NCBI RefSeq assembly: GCF_040361215.1
Contig: NZ_APND01000004.1
Location: 62,001-126,000 of the forward strand
DNA length: 64,000 nt
Direction: 5' to 3'
Source: Salinisphaera dokdonensis
GTDB taxonomy: Bacteria > Pseudomonadota > Gammaproteobacteria > Nevskiales > Salinisphaeraceae
Positions 44,446-53,376 of this stretch are shown one piece after another (position 1 is the first letter of the stretch; the number at the start of each line of letters is the position of its first letter). The notes under the pieces are model-generated. The model was not told the DNA's origin. It made no database searches and was given only the letters and a program-made list of their open reading frames with translations. The position numbers were made by a program, and so were the translations under genes.

Positions 44446-45573
44446 ATGACGGACTCATGGTCGCCGGTCGACCCGGGCGGGTTGCTCGAGTATTCGGTCG
44501 TTTATACGGATCGTTCGCTCAATCACATGTCGGTACGTTTTCAGGACGTGCTGAATGGAATCTCCGAACGGTTGAAGGAAGTCTATCGCGCGCGATCCTG
44601 TGTGATCGTACCGGGCAGCGGTACCTTCGGTATGGAAGCCGTGGCGCGTCAATTTGCCGGCGGCCAACATTGCCTGATCATCCGTAATGGCTGGTTCAGC
44701 TATCGCTGGACCCAAATACTCGAGATGGGCGATATCGCTCGAAGCTCGACGGTGATGCAGGCACAACGCGAAGGCGAAGGCGCGCAGGCGCCGTTTCGCC
44801 CGGCGCCGGTGGAGACGGTCGTCGCACGTATCCGCGAGGAAAAGCCCGCTGTCGTTTTCGCGCCGCATGTCGAGACGTCGGCCGGCATGCTTCTGCCCGA
44901 CGACTATCTGCGTGCGATTGCTGATGCGGTGCACGAGCACGATGGCCTGTTCGTGCTCGATTGCATCGCTTCCGGTACCCATTGGGTCGATATGGAGGCC
45001 TGCGGCGTGGACGTGCTGGTCAGCGCGCCGCAGAAGGGGTGGAGCAGTTCACCTTGCTGCGCGATGGTGATGTTGAGCGCAACGGCCCGTGAGCGGATCG
45101 AATCGACCACCAGCAGCAGCTATGCCTGCGATCTGCGCAAGTGGCTGCAGATCATCGAAACCTACGAGGCCGGCAAGCACGCCTACCACGCCACCATGCC
45201 GACCGACGGCCTGACCCGGCTGCTGGCGATGATGAAAGAGACCGAGGCGCTCGGCCTGGACGCGGCCAAGGAACGCCAGTTCGCGCTGGGACGCGCGGTG
45301 CGCGAACGGCTCGAGGCGAAGGGGTTTCGCAGTGTGGCGGCCGAGGGCTTCCAGGCGTCGGGGGTTGTCGTGAGCTTCACTGACGACCCGCAGATCCAGT
45401 CAGGTCAGCGCTTTCGGGAAGCCGGCGTGCAGATTGCAGCCGGCGTGCCCCTGATGTGCGACGAGGGCGACGACTTTCACTCGTTCCGGATCGGTCTGTT
45501 CGGCTTGGACAAACTCGAGAATGTCGACCGTACCGTGACGCGATTTGCCGAGGCGCTCGAGCAGGTCAGTTGA
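44446..45573 (+). CDS. Class V aminotransferase (alanine-glyoxylate type)
   Basis: A 375-residue PLP enzyme with AGGTGGAG five bases upstream of the ATG. It has the class V fold-type I features: PGSGTFGMEAVARQF near residue 56 (phosphate-binding region), HVETSAG near 141, the Asp in LFVLDCIASGTHWVDME, and the PLP lysine Lys197 in SAPQKGWSSSP. Close relatives act on alanine/serine with glyoxylate or pyruvate. Substrates cannot be fixed from sequence. No obvious pathway partner is adjacent, though an isochorismatase-like hydrolase follows convergently. Confidence 0.85.
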   Translation: MTDSWSPVDPGGLLEYSVVYTDRSLNHMSVRFQDVLNGISERLKEVYRARSCVIVPGSGTFGMEAVARQFAGGQHCLIIRNGWFSYRWTQILEMGDIARSSTVMQAQREGEGAQAPFRPAPVETVVARIREEKPAVVFAPHVETSAGMLLPDDYLRAIADAVHEHDGLFVLDCIASGTHWVDMEACGVDVLVSAPQKGWSSSPCCAMVMLSATARERIESTTSSSYACDLRKWLQIIETYEAGKHAYHATMPTDGLTRLLAMMKETEALGLDAAKERQFALGRAVRERLEAKGFRSVAAEGFQASGVVVSFTDDPQIQSGQRFREAGVQIAAGVPLMCDEGDDFHSFRIGLFGLDKLENVDRTVTRFAEALEQVS

Positions 45574-45603
45574 ACGGCGCCTCGGCGTTAGCGGGCTGAA
45601 TTT

Positions 45604-46203
45604 CTAGCCGGGTAGATCGTCGACGTCGTCTACGACGACGCCGAACAGGTCGGCAATGCTCACCAGGCTGGCTTCGTGCAGATCGGCGGCACGGGTCACG
45701 TGATCGCCACGAGCCAGGTCGCGAGTTGCGGTTGCAGCGGCGACCACGGTTGGCGCGTACCCCTGATTGAAAGCACCCCGGGCCGTGGAATTCACGCACA
45801 TATGGGTCATGAATCCGCCAAGTACCAGCTGGCTTGCGCCGGCCTTCTGCAACTGGTCGTGCAGATCGGTGTTCACGAACGCATTCGGGTGTGTCTTGGT
45901 GATCACCGACTCGCCGTCACGCGGCGCGACCTCGTCGGAGATCTGACCCAGCGCGGTATCCAGATCATAGGGTGAGCCGGCGCCCGCGTCGTGACGGATA
46001 TGGAACACGGGAATTCCCGCATCGCGTGCACGCATGAGCAAAGTCTGAGCGCGCGATAGCGCGGCCTCGACACCGACGAGCTGCATCACGCCTTCCCGAT
46101 AGGTGTTCTGGCAATCAATAAGCACGAGCGCGGATTGGGACAACGACGGCGGCGCGTCGCTGAGCCCGGATACCGTACGCAGTCTGGGGGAACCTTCAGC
46201 CAT
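45604..46203 (-). CDS. Isochorismatase-family cysteine hydrolase
   Basis: A 199-residue cytoplasmic hydrolase. The catalytic triad of the family is visible: Asp30 in LVLIDCQN, Lys103 in VITKTHPNAF, and Cys136 in GGFMTHMCVNSTARGAF, so it should be active. Family members cleave amides or ethers such as nicotinamide, N-carbamoyl compounds or isochorismate; the substrate is unknown. It is followed on the same strand, after 80 bases upstream, by the DUF302 gene. Confidence 0.88.
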   Translation of the reverse strand: MAEGSPRLRTVSGLSDAPPSLSQSALVLIDCQNTYREGVMQLVGVEAALSRAQTLLMRARDAGIPVFHIRHDAGAGSPYDLDTALGQISDEVAPRDGESVITKTHPNAFVNTDLHDQLQKAGASQLVLGGFMTHMCVNSTARGAFNQGYAPTVVAAATATRDLARGDHVTRAADLHEASLVSIADLFGVVVDDVDDLPG

Positions 46204-46284
46204 GGTCGATCTCCTGATCGCATGAAAATGCCGCGTTCGTGACGCGGCTTGTTATTTGTTGTGTCGTGATTGTCGGACGGCGCT

Positions 46285-46761
46285 TTAGCCGCCGCTCTTC
46301 TCGGCGACCGTTGCCTTGGTCAGACCAGCGAGGGCCTTGCTGATGGGCTGTGCCGCGGCACAGTCGGAGGCACCGTGACGTTCGGCGATGTAGGCCGGGT
46401 CGTTGTAACCCATCCATGTCTGGCCGTCTGCATCTTCCCAGACCAGCGCCTTCAGCGGCAGATCGATACCGATCGATTGCGCGCATTGCATGAACGGCGT
46501 ACCGCCCTTCGGGTTGCCAAAGATCACGACGGTGGTGGGGCGCAGCGTCATGTCGACCTTCTCAGCGCCCTTGGCATGCTCGACAGTCGCAAAAATCGTC
46601 AGACCTTTCTTTTTTGCGATCTTTTCGAAGCGTTGGACTGTCTCGGCTACCGGATACGGGCTTTCGGTTTTCACGAGGCCATCTATTGAGTCGGCGGCAA
46701 CGGTCACGCCGGTCGAGCCAAACAGAAGCGCCATCGCCGCAAGACTGGATAGTAATTTCAT
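46285..46761 (-). CDS. Secreted DUF302 family protein
   Basis: A 158-residue protein with a signal peptide ending GVTVAADS near residue 23 and a DUF302 domain: YPVAETVQRFEKIAKKKGLTIFATVEH, RPTTVVIFGNPKGGTPFMQ, LPLKALVWEDADGQTWMGYN. DUF302 proteins are widespread with no settled role. Its start has GGAGAAC upstream. Confidence 0.9.
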   Translation of the reverse strand: MKLLSSLAAMALLFGSTGVTVAADSIDGLVKTESPYPVAETVQRFEKIAKKKGLTIFATVEHAKGAEKVDMTLRPTTVVIFGNPKGGTPFMQCAQSIGIDLPLKALVWEDADGQTWMGYNDPAYIAERHGASDCAAAQPISKALAGLTKATVAEKSGG

Positions 46762-46948
46762 TGTTGTTCTCCTCGTTGTTTTAGACAGGTCGGCTAGATC
46801 CCGGGCAGCGCTTGTCGGAGGCTGCTAACTGCATTTGACCGAGAGTAGCCGGCTTACCGGGTATGGCCAAGCTGTCCGCGGTCGCAAGCTCAGCGACCGC
46901 GTTGGTAATCAGGTGGATGGTCGTGTGAGCGAAAAGATCGAGTGTCGA

Positions 46949-47575
46949 TCAGTCTTCGACATACTCGTCCAGAAACACCACTTCGCCCGTCTCGATCGCG
47001 TATTCCGCGCCGATAATGGTGAGCTGCTTGTCGGTGATCAGCTGCTCGAGAATGTCCGAGCCATTCCGGAGCCGTTGTACCGACTTGGCCACGTTGGCCC
47101 GCACACCGGCGCGGATCAACGCATGGCGATCGCTGGCTAGGTCGGTCTCCAGGAGCTGCTCTACCGACGGTCGAACGCGGTCCACGATGGTTCGCAGATT
47201 GGGTGACTGATTCTCGGTCGGTTGTTGCAGCTCGTCGAGTGTTGTGGTGACGGCGCCACATTGCGTGTGGCCGAGTACGACAACCAGCGGGGTGCCGAAC
47301 TTGGCCGCTGCGAACTCGATGCTGCCGATCTGAGTCGGCGCAACGATGTTGCCGGCAACACGGATAACGAAAAGATCACCAAGCCCCTGATTAAATACAA
47401 TTTCCGCCGGCACACGGGCATCCGAGCAACCCAGGATGATAGCGAACGGTTCCTGCTCTCGGACCAGTTCGGCGGGGCGCGGATACTTGCTCAGCGTGGC
47501 CTCGTTCTGGATATTATCCATGAACTGTCGGTTGCCCAGTTTGAGGCGCTCGATCGCTTCGGCTGCGTTGATCAT
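46949..47575 (-). CDS. Beta-class carbonic anhydrase
   Basis: A 208-residue enzyme that interconverts CO2 and bicarbonate. Zinc ligands Cys50, His103 and Cys106 and the Asp52/Arg54 dyad are present in LGCSDARVPAE and VLGHTQCGAV. The sequence VFNQGLGDLFVIRVAGNIV is typical. It lacks a signal peptide, so it is cytoplasmic. It is monocistronic. Confidence 0.95.
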   Translation of the reverse strand: MINAAEAIERLKLGNRQFMDNIQNEATLSKYPRPAELVREQEPFAIILGCSDARVPAEIVFNQGLGDLFVIRVAGNIVAPTQIGSIEFAAAKFGTPLVVVLGHTQCGAVTTTLDELQQPTENQSPNLRTIVDRVRPSVEQLLETDLASDRHALIRAGVRANVAKSVQRLRNGSDILEQLITDKQLTIIGAEYAIETGEVVFLDEYVED

Positions 47576-48400
47576 GGGGTGTCCAAGTCCTTTAAGAAAC
47601 AGTGGGTCGATGTCGGAAAATCGCTTACCAACTTACACCAAGCGCGGACGCTCGGCACGAGCCAGCCCTGAGCTGGCATGCCCGCGACGGCCAGGCGTGG
47701 CCAAGCGTTAACCACCATCCACTATTGACCGATCGGCGAATATTCCAGAGGTCGGGCCGAAGACTAGGTTTGCCCGCTCACGCGTCGACCGCGCGTGGCC
47801 GCAGTGGTTTTCACGCGCACGGCCGATAGGGTGTATCAGACGCTTATTGAACCAGCGCGGGTATGGCTATGGATAGCTCACCAAGGCCGCCAGCGTGGTC
47901 GTGCGTGGCCAGGATTCTGGCGCACGCCCACTGTATAGGCGCCGCATTCCGGTCGGTAGATGTCCGCAGCTTCTTGGCAGCGGGCGCCTGTGGGACGCCG
48001 CGACTTGCGTGGCGAAGTCAGGGACCTAAGGACACTAATCGACCGGAATATACATGCGATCAGTTTCTTGGCCATAGATATCGCGACGATGCGCATGCGT
48101 GTTGAAGAAAACCTGAACGGGCAATTCATTTACGGGCCGTGTGGCTACTGCGAAAGAAGCGTCGACAGGTTGTTTGATTGTCTTTATAACCAGAATCGGG
48201 GAATTCATTGGAGTTGCGCGCAACCAGTCGGCTGCAGCGATTCGTGCCCTGGGGAGAATGCGTTGGCTGGTACGACGACATATGCGGGGGATCATCGCGG
48301 GTACGCCAACGTGCATGACGATGTGATGAAGTGGTCTGCTGCCGGCTCCTGTCGCGTCGAAAATATTGAGCCGCCTTGCGGCAAGGTGACGCGCTAACCC
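47576..48400. other. 825-base region without a convincing gene
   Basis: Several overlapping open frames occur on both strands (largest 47960-48397 on plus, 145 residues with seven Cys; and the end of a long frame on minus), but none has a good ribosome-binding site, domain or signal sequence, and they contradict each other. Base composition in 48050-48250 is lower in G+C than the flanking genes. It could contain decayed sequence or a non-coding RNA, but I see no clear structure. Confidence 0.5.
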
Positions 48401-49429
48401 ATGGCTGACCCGCAATACTCGTTCCGCAGCCGAGAGGTCAGCCCGCACCAGCGCGCCGTGCTGCGGGCGTTGCTGTGGTTTACCTGTTCCGCGGTACTGT
48501 GTTTCGCCGCCTTGCATTTCTATGTCGGTGATATCTGGCTGGCAGTGGCCGAGCTCTGTCTTGTCGCCTATGCCGCGCTGTTGCTGTACGTGCTTCAGGA
48601 AATCGAACGCCTGAGGCCTCGCAGCCTGCTCTTCATCGTGCCGTTCTTCATCGTGATGATGTATGCGCTCGCATCGCCAGAAAACGGCGCCACGGTGTTT
48701 GTGTGGGTGCTGCTCGTGCCTTTGCTGTCGCACCTGCTGCTCGGGCGATGGCAGGGCATGGTCGTGGCGATGGTGTTCATGGGCTGCGCCGGGGTGATTC
48801 TGGCGCGCAAGTTCGAGGTGACCCCGGGAATGCCGGGCTTGATCGAGGTTGTGCACGTCATACTTTGTGCGATCGCTATCGCTGGCTTCTCTCATGTGTA
48901 CGAGGCGAGCCGTGAGCGCACCGAAGCCGAGCTGCGACGCCTGGCACTGGTGGATCCATTGACGGGCCTGGCCAATCGTTCGCGCTTTCGCGACGTATTC
49001 GCCCAGGAGCGCCAGCGGTTTCTACGCCATAAGACGCCGGTTTCGCTGCTCGTGGTCGACGTCGATCACTTCAAGCGCGTCAATGACGACTATGGTCACG
49101 ATGCCGGAGATGTCGCACTGTGTTTTGTGGCCGACATCCTGGCCGGGCGTATCCGCAAGACGGATGTCGCCGGGCGGCTGGGTGGCGAAGAGTTCGGTAT
49201 CCTGCTTTCAGGCGCCGATATCGACTATGCCCGGCCGGTGGCGAACATGCTTTGCGAGCGTGTTCGACTGCGGGCGTGTCGTTATCGGGGGCAGGAGATT
49301 GCGCTGTCGATCAGTATCGGCATCGCGGAGCTCGGCCGCGACGGGCTGGATTTTCGTAGCGTATTCGCGAACGCAGACCGGCGTCTTTACAAGGCCAAGG
49401 CGGAGGGCCGCGATCGCGTGGTGGGCTAG
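48401..49429 (+). CDS. Membrane-bound diguanylate cyclase (GGDEF)
   Basis: A 342-residue protein with five to six N-terminal membrane helices (residues 20-165), a short coiled linker and a GGDEF domain. The catalytic motif is GGEEF at residues 261-265, with LVVDVDHFKRVNDDYGHDAGD before it. The inhibitory I-site RxxD (Arg252-Asp255, RKTD) lies five residues ahead of the motif, so product inhibition is expected. It would make cyclic di-GMP in response to a membrane signal. It is not in an obvious operon. Confidence 0.93.
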   Translation: MADPQYSFRSREVSPHQRAVLRALLWFTCSAVLCFAALHFYVGDIWLAVAELCLVAYAALLLYVLQEIERLRPRSLLFIVPFFIVMMYALASPENGATVFVWVLLVPLLSHLLLGRWQGMVVAMVFMGCAGVILARKFEVTPGMPGLIEVVHVILCAIAIAGFSHVYEASRERTEAELRRLALVDPLTGLANRSRFRDVFAQERQRFLRHKTPVSLLVVDVDHFKRVNDDYGHDAGDVALCFVADILAGRIRKTDVAGRLGGEEFGILLSGADIDYARPVANMLCERVRLRACRYRGQEIALSISIGIAELGRDGLDFRSVFANADRRLYKAKAEGRDRVVG

Positions 49430-49550
49430 CGTCACGCGCCGCGTTGTACGGCTCGATTTGCTCGTGCCCGGTTGCAAAAGATAGGGCGTCAATCGACTTC
49501 GGCTGGTTGTGCGCCGTATGAAATACGAATGACGCTGACCCCGCCTGATT

Positions 49551-49916
49551 TCATTCCAGCGACTCGTAGCAGTCGGGTCGAAATCGTGGCGAGCAGATCG
49601 CGTGAAAGATCAGATCCTGCGTGCCGGTATTGTGAATGCGCTGCGGCGTGTCGGCCGGGATGAGTGCTACATCGCCGGGGGCGACTTGCGCGGGCGCCAT
49701 GTCGCCGATTTCCACCGTGCCGGTGCCGCTCGCGATCAGGTAGCGCTCCACGGTGTTGCGCAGACGATGCCATGCCGTGGTGACCCCGGGCGCGACCCGC
49801 GCTCGGGCGATGGAGACCGCCGGGTCGCCCGGGTGGTTGGAGACTTCCAGAATCGCGCAGCGTTCATCGGTATCGAATTCGCTGTAAGCCGCTTGATACA
49901 TCACTTCTGGCTGCAT
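49551..49916 (-). CDS. Cupin-domain protein
   Basis: A 121-residue single cupin. The first motif is partly preserved around TTAWHRLRNTVERYLIASGTGTVEIG and the second around GDVALIPADTPQRIHNTG. Histidine and glutamate ligands for a metal are visible (His50, Glu57, His95 or nearby). Small cupins are enzymes or sensors; the substrate is unknown. It is divergent from the glycine-riboswitch gene. Confidence 0.85.
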   Translation of the reverse strand: MQPEVMYQAAYSEFDTDERCAILEVSNHPGDPAVSIARARVAPGVTTAWHRLRNTVERYLIASGTGTVEIGDMAPAQVAPGDVALIPADTPQRIHNTGTQDLIFHAICSPRFRPDCYESLE

Positions 49917-49979
49917 GCCCTTTGGCCCGCTCGTGTTATTCTTGACTCCCGGTCGATGCCCAGGGAAATGCAGCGACCG

Positions 49980-50007
49980 GTGGTCACAAGTTCATCTGTG
50001 TGACCAC
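49980..50007. promoter_or_regulatory. Perfect 9-bp inverted repeat upstream of the glycine riboswitch
   Basis: GTGGTCACA and TGTGACCAC are exact reverse complements with a 10-base spacer. It sits in the 107-base region between the divergent cupin gene and the riboswitch, 17 bases before the riboswitch. It could be an operator or an RNA hairpin at the start of the leader. Confidence 0.55.
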
Positions 50008-50023
50008 GGTACACAAACAGCGT

Positions 50024-50216
50024 GTGATATCGGGAGAGCTCGGTTCTGCGGAACCGGCGCCGAAGGAGCAACCGCCCCGGAAACTCTCAGGCACCAGGGA
50101 CCGGTATCACCCCATCTTCCGAAGAGCTGCCGGTGCATTCGTCCGCCGGCACACCGAAGGAGCAAGCGTTTCGCATTTAGCCGAGTCGCGAATCTCTCAG
50201 GTCCAGAAACGGAGGG
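50024..50216 (+). ncRNA. Tandem glycine riboswitch
   Basis: Two aptamers follow each other. Aptamer 1 (50024-50110) has outer pairing GTGATA/TATCAC, GGGAGAG, CGAAGGAGCAACCGCC and AACTCTCAGGCA...GGACCG. Aptamer 2 (about 50115-50216) has TTCCGAAGAGC, the repeated CCGAAGGAGCAAGCG and AATCTCTCAGGTCC ending in CGGAGG. These are the conserved cores of the gcvT-type glycine riboswitch. The GAGAG of the downstream gene's ribosome-binding region (50269-50273) can pair with CTCTC of aptamer 2, suggesting control of translation, but this is inference. Confidence 0.93.
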
Positions 50217-50275
50217 GCACTTTCTGCGCGGTGTGTGCAGGGATTCAAACGCTCGACGTTATCGGATAGAGAGTC

Positions 50276-51505
50276 ATGAACCAGATCGCAGTCATTGGCG
50301 GCGGCATCACCGGCGTCACTACGGCCTACGCACTGATTACCCGCGGCTACGGCGTCACCCTCTACGACCGCAACCGTTATGCGGCGATGGAAACGTCGTT
50401 CGCGAACGGTGGGCAGCTGTCGGCCTCGAATGCCGAGGTATGGAACCACTGGCCGATGATTTTCAAGGGCCTGAAGTGGATGTTCCGCAACGACGCGCCG
50501 TTGCTCGTCAACCCGAAGCCTTCCTGGCACAAGTTCTCCTGGTTTCTGGAGTTCATGGCGGCCATACCGCAGTACCAGCAGAACACGACCGAAACCGCCC
50601 GCATGGCGATCGAGGCACGCGACTACCTGTTCTCCTGGGCCGAGCGCGAAAACGTCGATTTCGACGTCAAGCGCAAGGGCATTCTGCATATCTACCGCAA
50701 TCGCTCGGGATACCGGCATGCGGAAAAGGTATCCAAGCTGCTGGCCGCCGGTGGCCTGGACCGCCAGCCGGTTACCCCTGAGGAAATGCGGGCCATCGAG
50801 CCGACGCTTGCCGGTGAATATTACGGCGGGTTCTTCACGGAAAGCGACTCCACGGGGGATATTCACAAATTCACCAATGGGCTCGCCGCTGCGGCGGAAC
50901 GCCACGGCGTACGCTTTTGCTATAACCACACGGTCGAGAGCGTACGCACGGATGGTCAGCGCGTTCACGTAACGGCCTACGAAAACGACCTGCCCGATGA
51001 CCGACACACAACGGAATTCGAGAATGTCGTGATCTGTGCCGGCACGGGGAGTCGGGACATGGCGGCCCAACTGGGCGACCGTGTGAACGTGTACCCGGTG
51101 AAGGGGTATTCGATCACCGTCGATCTCTCTGACCAGGCATCACGCGAGGCTGCGCCGGAAGTCAGCCTGCTCGACGACGAGACCAAGCTCGTCAGTAGTC
51201 GACTCGGGCCGGATCGCTTCCGGGTCGCGGGCACTGCCGAGTTTAACGGCTTCAACCGCGATATACGCGCCGATCGGATCGAGCCGCTGGTGGACTGGGT
51301 CAATCAGTGTTTTCCGGGCGTGCGCACGCAGCATGTGGTGCCTTGGGCCGGCTTGCGCCCGATGATGCCGAACATGATGCCGAAGGTTGGTCGCGGCAAG
51401 GTCGCGAACGTGTTCTACAACACCGGACATGGACATCTGGGCTGGACCCTGTCGGCACTTACCGCGGACTGGATTGCGGCCGCGGTCGACGAGCGGGCTC
51501 AATAG
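50276..51505 (+). CDS. FAD-dependent D-amino acid dehydrogenase-like oxidoreductase under glycine control
   Basis: A 409-residue flavoenzyme of the DadA/glycine-oxidase (DAO) family. The FAD-binding GGGITG (VIGGGITGVTTAYAL) is at residues 7-12; later parts include ANGGQLSASNAE, ESDSTGDIHKFTNGLA and NTGHGHLGWTLS, all typical of DadA-like proteins. DadA normally oxidises D-alanine, but a glycine riboswitch in its leader points to glycine or a close relative as the physiological signal and perhaps substrate. It is monocistronic and convergent with the next gene (7 bases between stops). Confidence 0.93.
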   Translation: MNQIAVIGGGITGVTTAYALITRGYGVTLYDRNRYAAMETSFANGGQLSASNAEVWNHWPMIFKGLKWMFRNDAPLLVNPKPSWHKFSWFLEFMAAIPQYQQNTTETARMAIEARDYLFSWAERENVDFDVKRKGILHIYRNRSGYRHAEKVSKLLAAGGLDRQPVTPEEMRAIEPTLAGEYYGGFFTESDSTGDIHKFTNGLAAAAERHGVRFCYNHTVESVRTDGQRVHVTAYENDLPDDRHTTEFENVVICAGTGSRDMAAQLGDRVNVYPVKGYSITVDLSDQASREAAPEVSLLDDETKLVSSRLGPDRFRVAGTAEFNGFNRDIRADRIEPLVDWVNQCFPGVRTQHVVPWAGLRPMMPNMMPKVGRGKVANVFYNTGHGHLGWTLSALTADWIAAAVDERAQ

Positions 51506-51512
51506 ATCGCGG

Positions 51513-53084
51513 CTAGCTCATATTCCAGGGCGACGCAGTGAACAGCAAGCGTCCGGAAAAACCGGGTGCGGGCGGATTGGCGCTGGCGGGATCGAAGCCC
51601 AGCGGGATCTCGAAGCGCATCGTGCCGTCCGTGGCGATTGCAAGATCATCATTCGGAATACGGCGCGGTGCGCGTCGCGGCGCATGCTGCGACGCCAGTC
51701 CGTAGCTGATCGACACGGGCGATTGCCCGAGACGCACCTCAAAAGTCAGGGTGTCGTCGAAGATGTAATCGCCCGGATAGTGCTCGTCGAACCAGAACGC
51801 GTTGTCGATCTCGTAGGCCGGCACCTGAACCGCGACGCGTAACTGGAAGGCAAGGGCGCGATCGCGACTTCCCGGCATCTTGGCGCCGCCGTGCAGGTAT
51901 CCGGTGAATAGATATAGCGGGTCGTGCTCGTGCACGAGTTCGTTGTAGTTCTTCATCAACGCCGAGCCCTGGTCGAAGCGTCGCTGGTGCAGGAAATAGC
52001 GCGCGCCGCGCACGGCGGCTTCGGTTTCGATGTAATAGGCGGCATTCACTCGATGACGACCGGCGTGGCCGCCGACGGCTTTCTCGATCGCCGGGGGCAG
52101 GGTGATGCCATCGACAGCAAGCTGCGCCTCCACGCGAAACTGGCCGAATAGAAAACGCCGCAGGTTCTGGTAGCCCTCTTCGCTGTTGACCAGGCCGTAG
52201 GCGCCGCTGTGGCTACGGTGGATGAACGCCCGCGGCGCCCGGTCGACTGCCGCATTGCTGATCATCACCAAGCCATCGCTCATCGGCCCCGTGCCTTTGC
52301 GGGCGAGGCCGAAAAAAGCCGTGTAATCGTTGTAGTTGGTGCCCAGGCAGCAGAAGAAGCGCTCCGGTGGGAAATGGCCGCCCAGGCTGTCGACGCGTGC
52401 CGGTTTGCCGTCGAATGCCAGATACTCCGCCATGTCGCCACGGTTGAAGGTATCCGCCTCGAACGCTCGGGTCAGGCCGAGGTCCGGCACATTGAAGCCG
52501 CGGATATCGATCCCGTTGTGCGGCGTGCCGTAGGTGAAGACCTTGTCGACCAGGCTTGCGCCTGGCAGTTCGAGCTGGCCGTCGAGCTTTGCATCGCCGC
52601 TACCGTGAATGCAGATGTTCTGAAGATAGCAGCGACTGACCAGCCCGCCCATTGAGTGCGCGACGAGATAGACACGAAATCGGTCGCGGGCTTCGTTGTC
52701 GGCACCACAGACCTTGTCTCGTACGCTGAGAATGAAGCGGCGCAGGTCCGTTGCGAATTCAACCATTTGTCGGCGTTTTCCATCGCCGAGGTCGTTCGAT
52801 GTCTGTTCGTAGTAGCGAAAGATCCAGACACTGCGCGCCGGCGCTTCGCCCTTGACATAGTCACCGTCTCGATAGGTGTCGGTATAGCCTTCATCCTTCA
52901 TCAGCCGCAACAGCGGTGATTCGAAAATGAAGCGGTTGATCGTGCCTTCGTGATCCTGACGGCTCTTGGTCGCGCCCAGGTTGAAGCCCATGTACGGCGT
53001 GGCGACGGTGTCTTCGATCTCGCCGTCGGTGGCGGCGTAGCCGCGCACATAAATAATCGGAAAATACGGCGCCTCGATCGACAT
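51513..53084 (-). CDS. Alpha/beta-hydrolase (lipase-like) protein of 523 residues
   Basis: The start at 53084 has GGGGGA upstream. Residues 1-300 form an alpha/beta-hydrolase domain: the oxyanion region IIYVRGYAATDGE, the nucleophile elbow VAHSMGGLVSRC, and THGTP-like FTYGTPHNGIDIRG. There is no signal peptide. A second half (about 300-523) is beta-rich, ending FEIPLGFDPASAN..., and is not recognised. Esterase or lipase activity is likely, substrate unknown. It is convergent with the riboswitch-controlled gene and divergent from deaD. Confidence 0.82.
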   Translation of the reverse strand: MSIEAPYFPIIYVRGYAATDGEIEDTVATPYMGFNLGATKSRQDHEGTINRFIFESPLLRLMKDEGYTDTYRDGDYVKGEAPARSVWIFRYYEQTSNDLGDGKRRQMVEFATDLRRFILSVRDKVCGADNEARDRFRVYLVAHSMGGLVSRCYLQNICIHGSGDAKLDGQLELPGASLVDKVFTYGTPHNGIDIRGFNVPDLGLTRAFEADTFNRGDMAEYLAFDGKPARVDSLGGHFPPERFFCCLGTNYNDYTAFFGLARKGTGPMSDGLVMISNAAVDRAPRAFIHRSHSGAYGLVNSEEGYQNLRRFLFGQFRVEAQLAVDGITLPPAIEKAVGGHAGRHRVNAAYYIETEAAVRGARYFLHQRRFDQGSALMKNYNELVHEHDPLYLFTGYLHGGAKMPGSRDRALAFQLRVAVQVPAYEIDNAFWFDEHYPGDYIFDDTLTFEVRLGQSPVSISYGLASQHAPRRAPRRIPNDDLAIATDGTMRFEIPLGFDPASANPPAPGFSGRLLFTASPWNMS

Positions 53085-53376
53085 CTCGCTATCCCCCTGC
53101 CTGTGCTGCGCACGGGCGCTGCCTCTGGCATTCCCGACAAGCATCTCAGGCGATGTCCCCGTGCACGGGCGGTGCACCCTGAAGGATTAATTAGCACCGT
53201 GCGCGAAGGACCACAAGCGGGATATGGCGTGCCGCTCCACGCGCCAGGAGACTCGAATCACTAATTTGTGGCATTTTCCGCGATTACCCGAGCGAACGCG
53301 TTAGAATATGCGCCCGCGTCATTCGGCGCGGCAGTTTCTAGGGCGCACGCCAGCGCCCCGCGCTTGCAGGCAACGC

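Noticed and set aside
47960..48397. 145-codon Cys-containing frame in the gap before the diguanylate cyclase gene
   Set aside because: No binding site, no signal peptide, and the Cys residues are unevenly spaced; overlapped by frames on both strands. Kept only as an unexplained region.
49980..50007. CRP-type site in the inverted repeat
   Set aside because: CRP sites read TGTGA-N6-TCACA; here the halves are in the opposite order with a 10-base spacer, so the match is only to the half-site letters.
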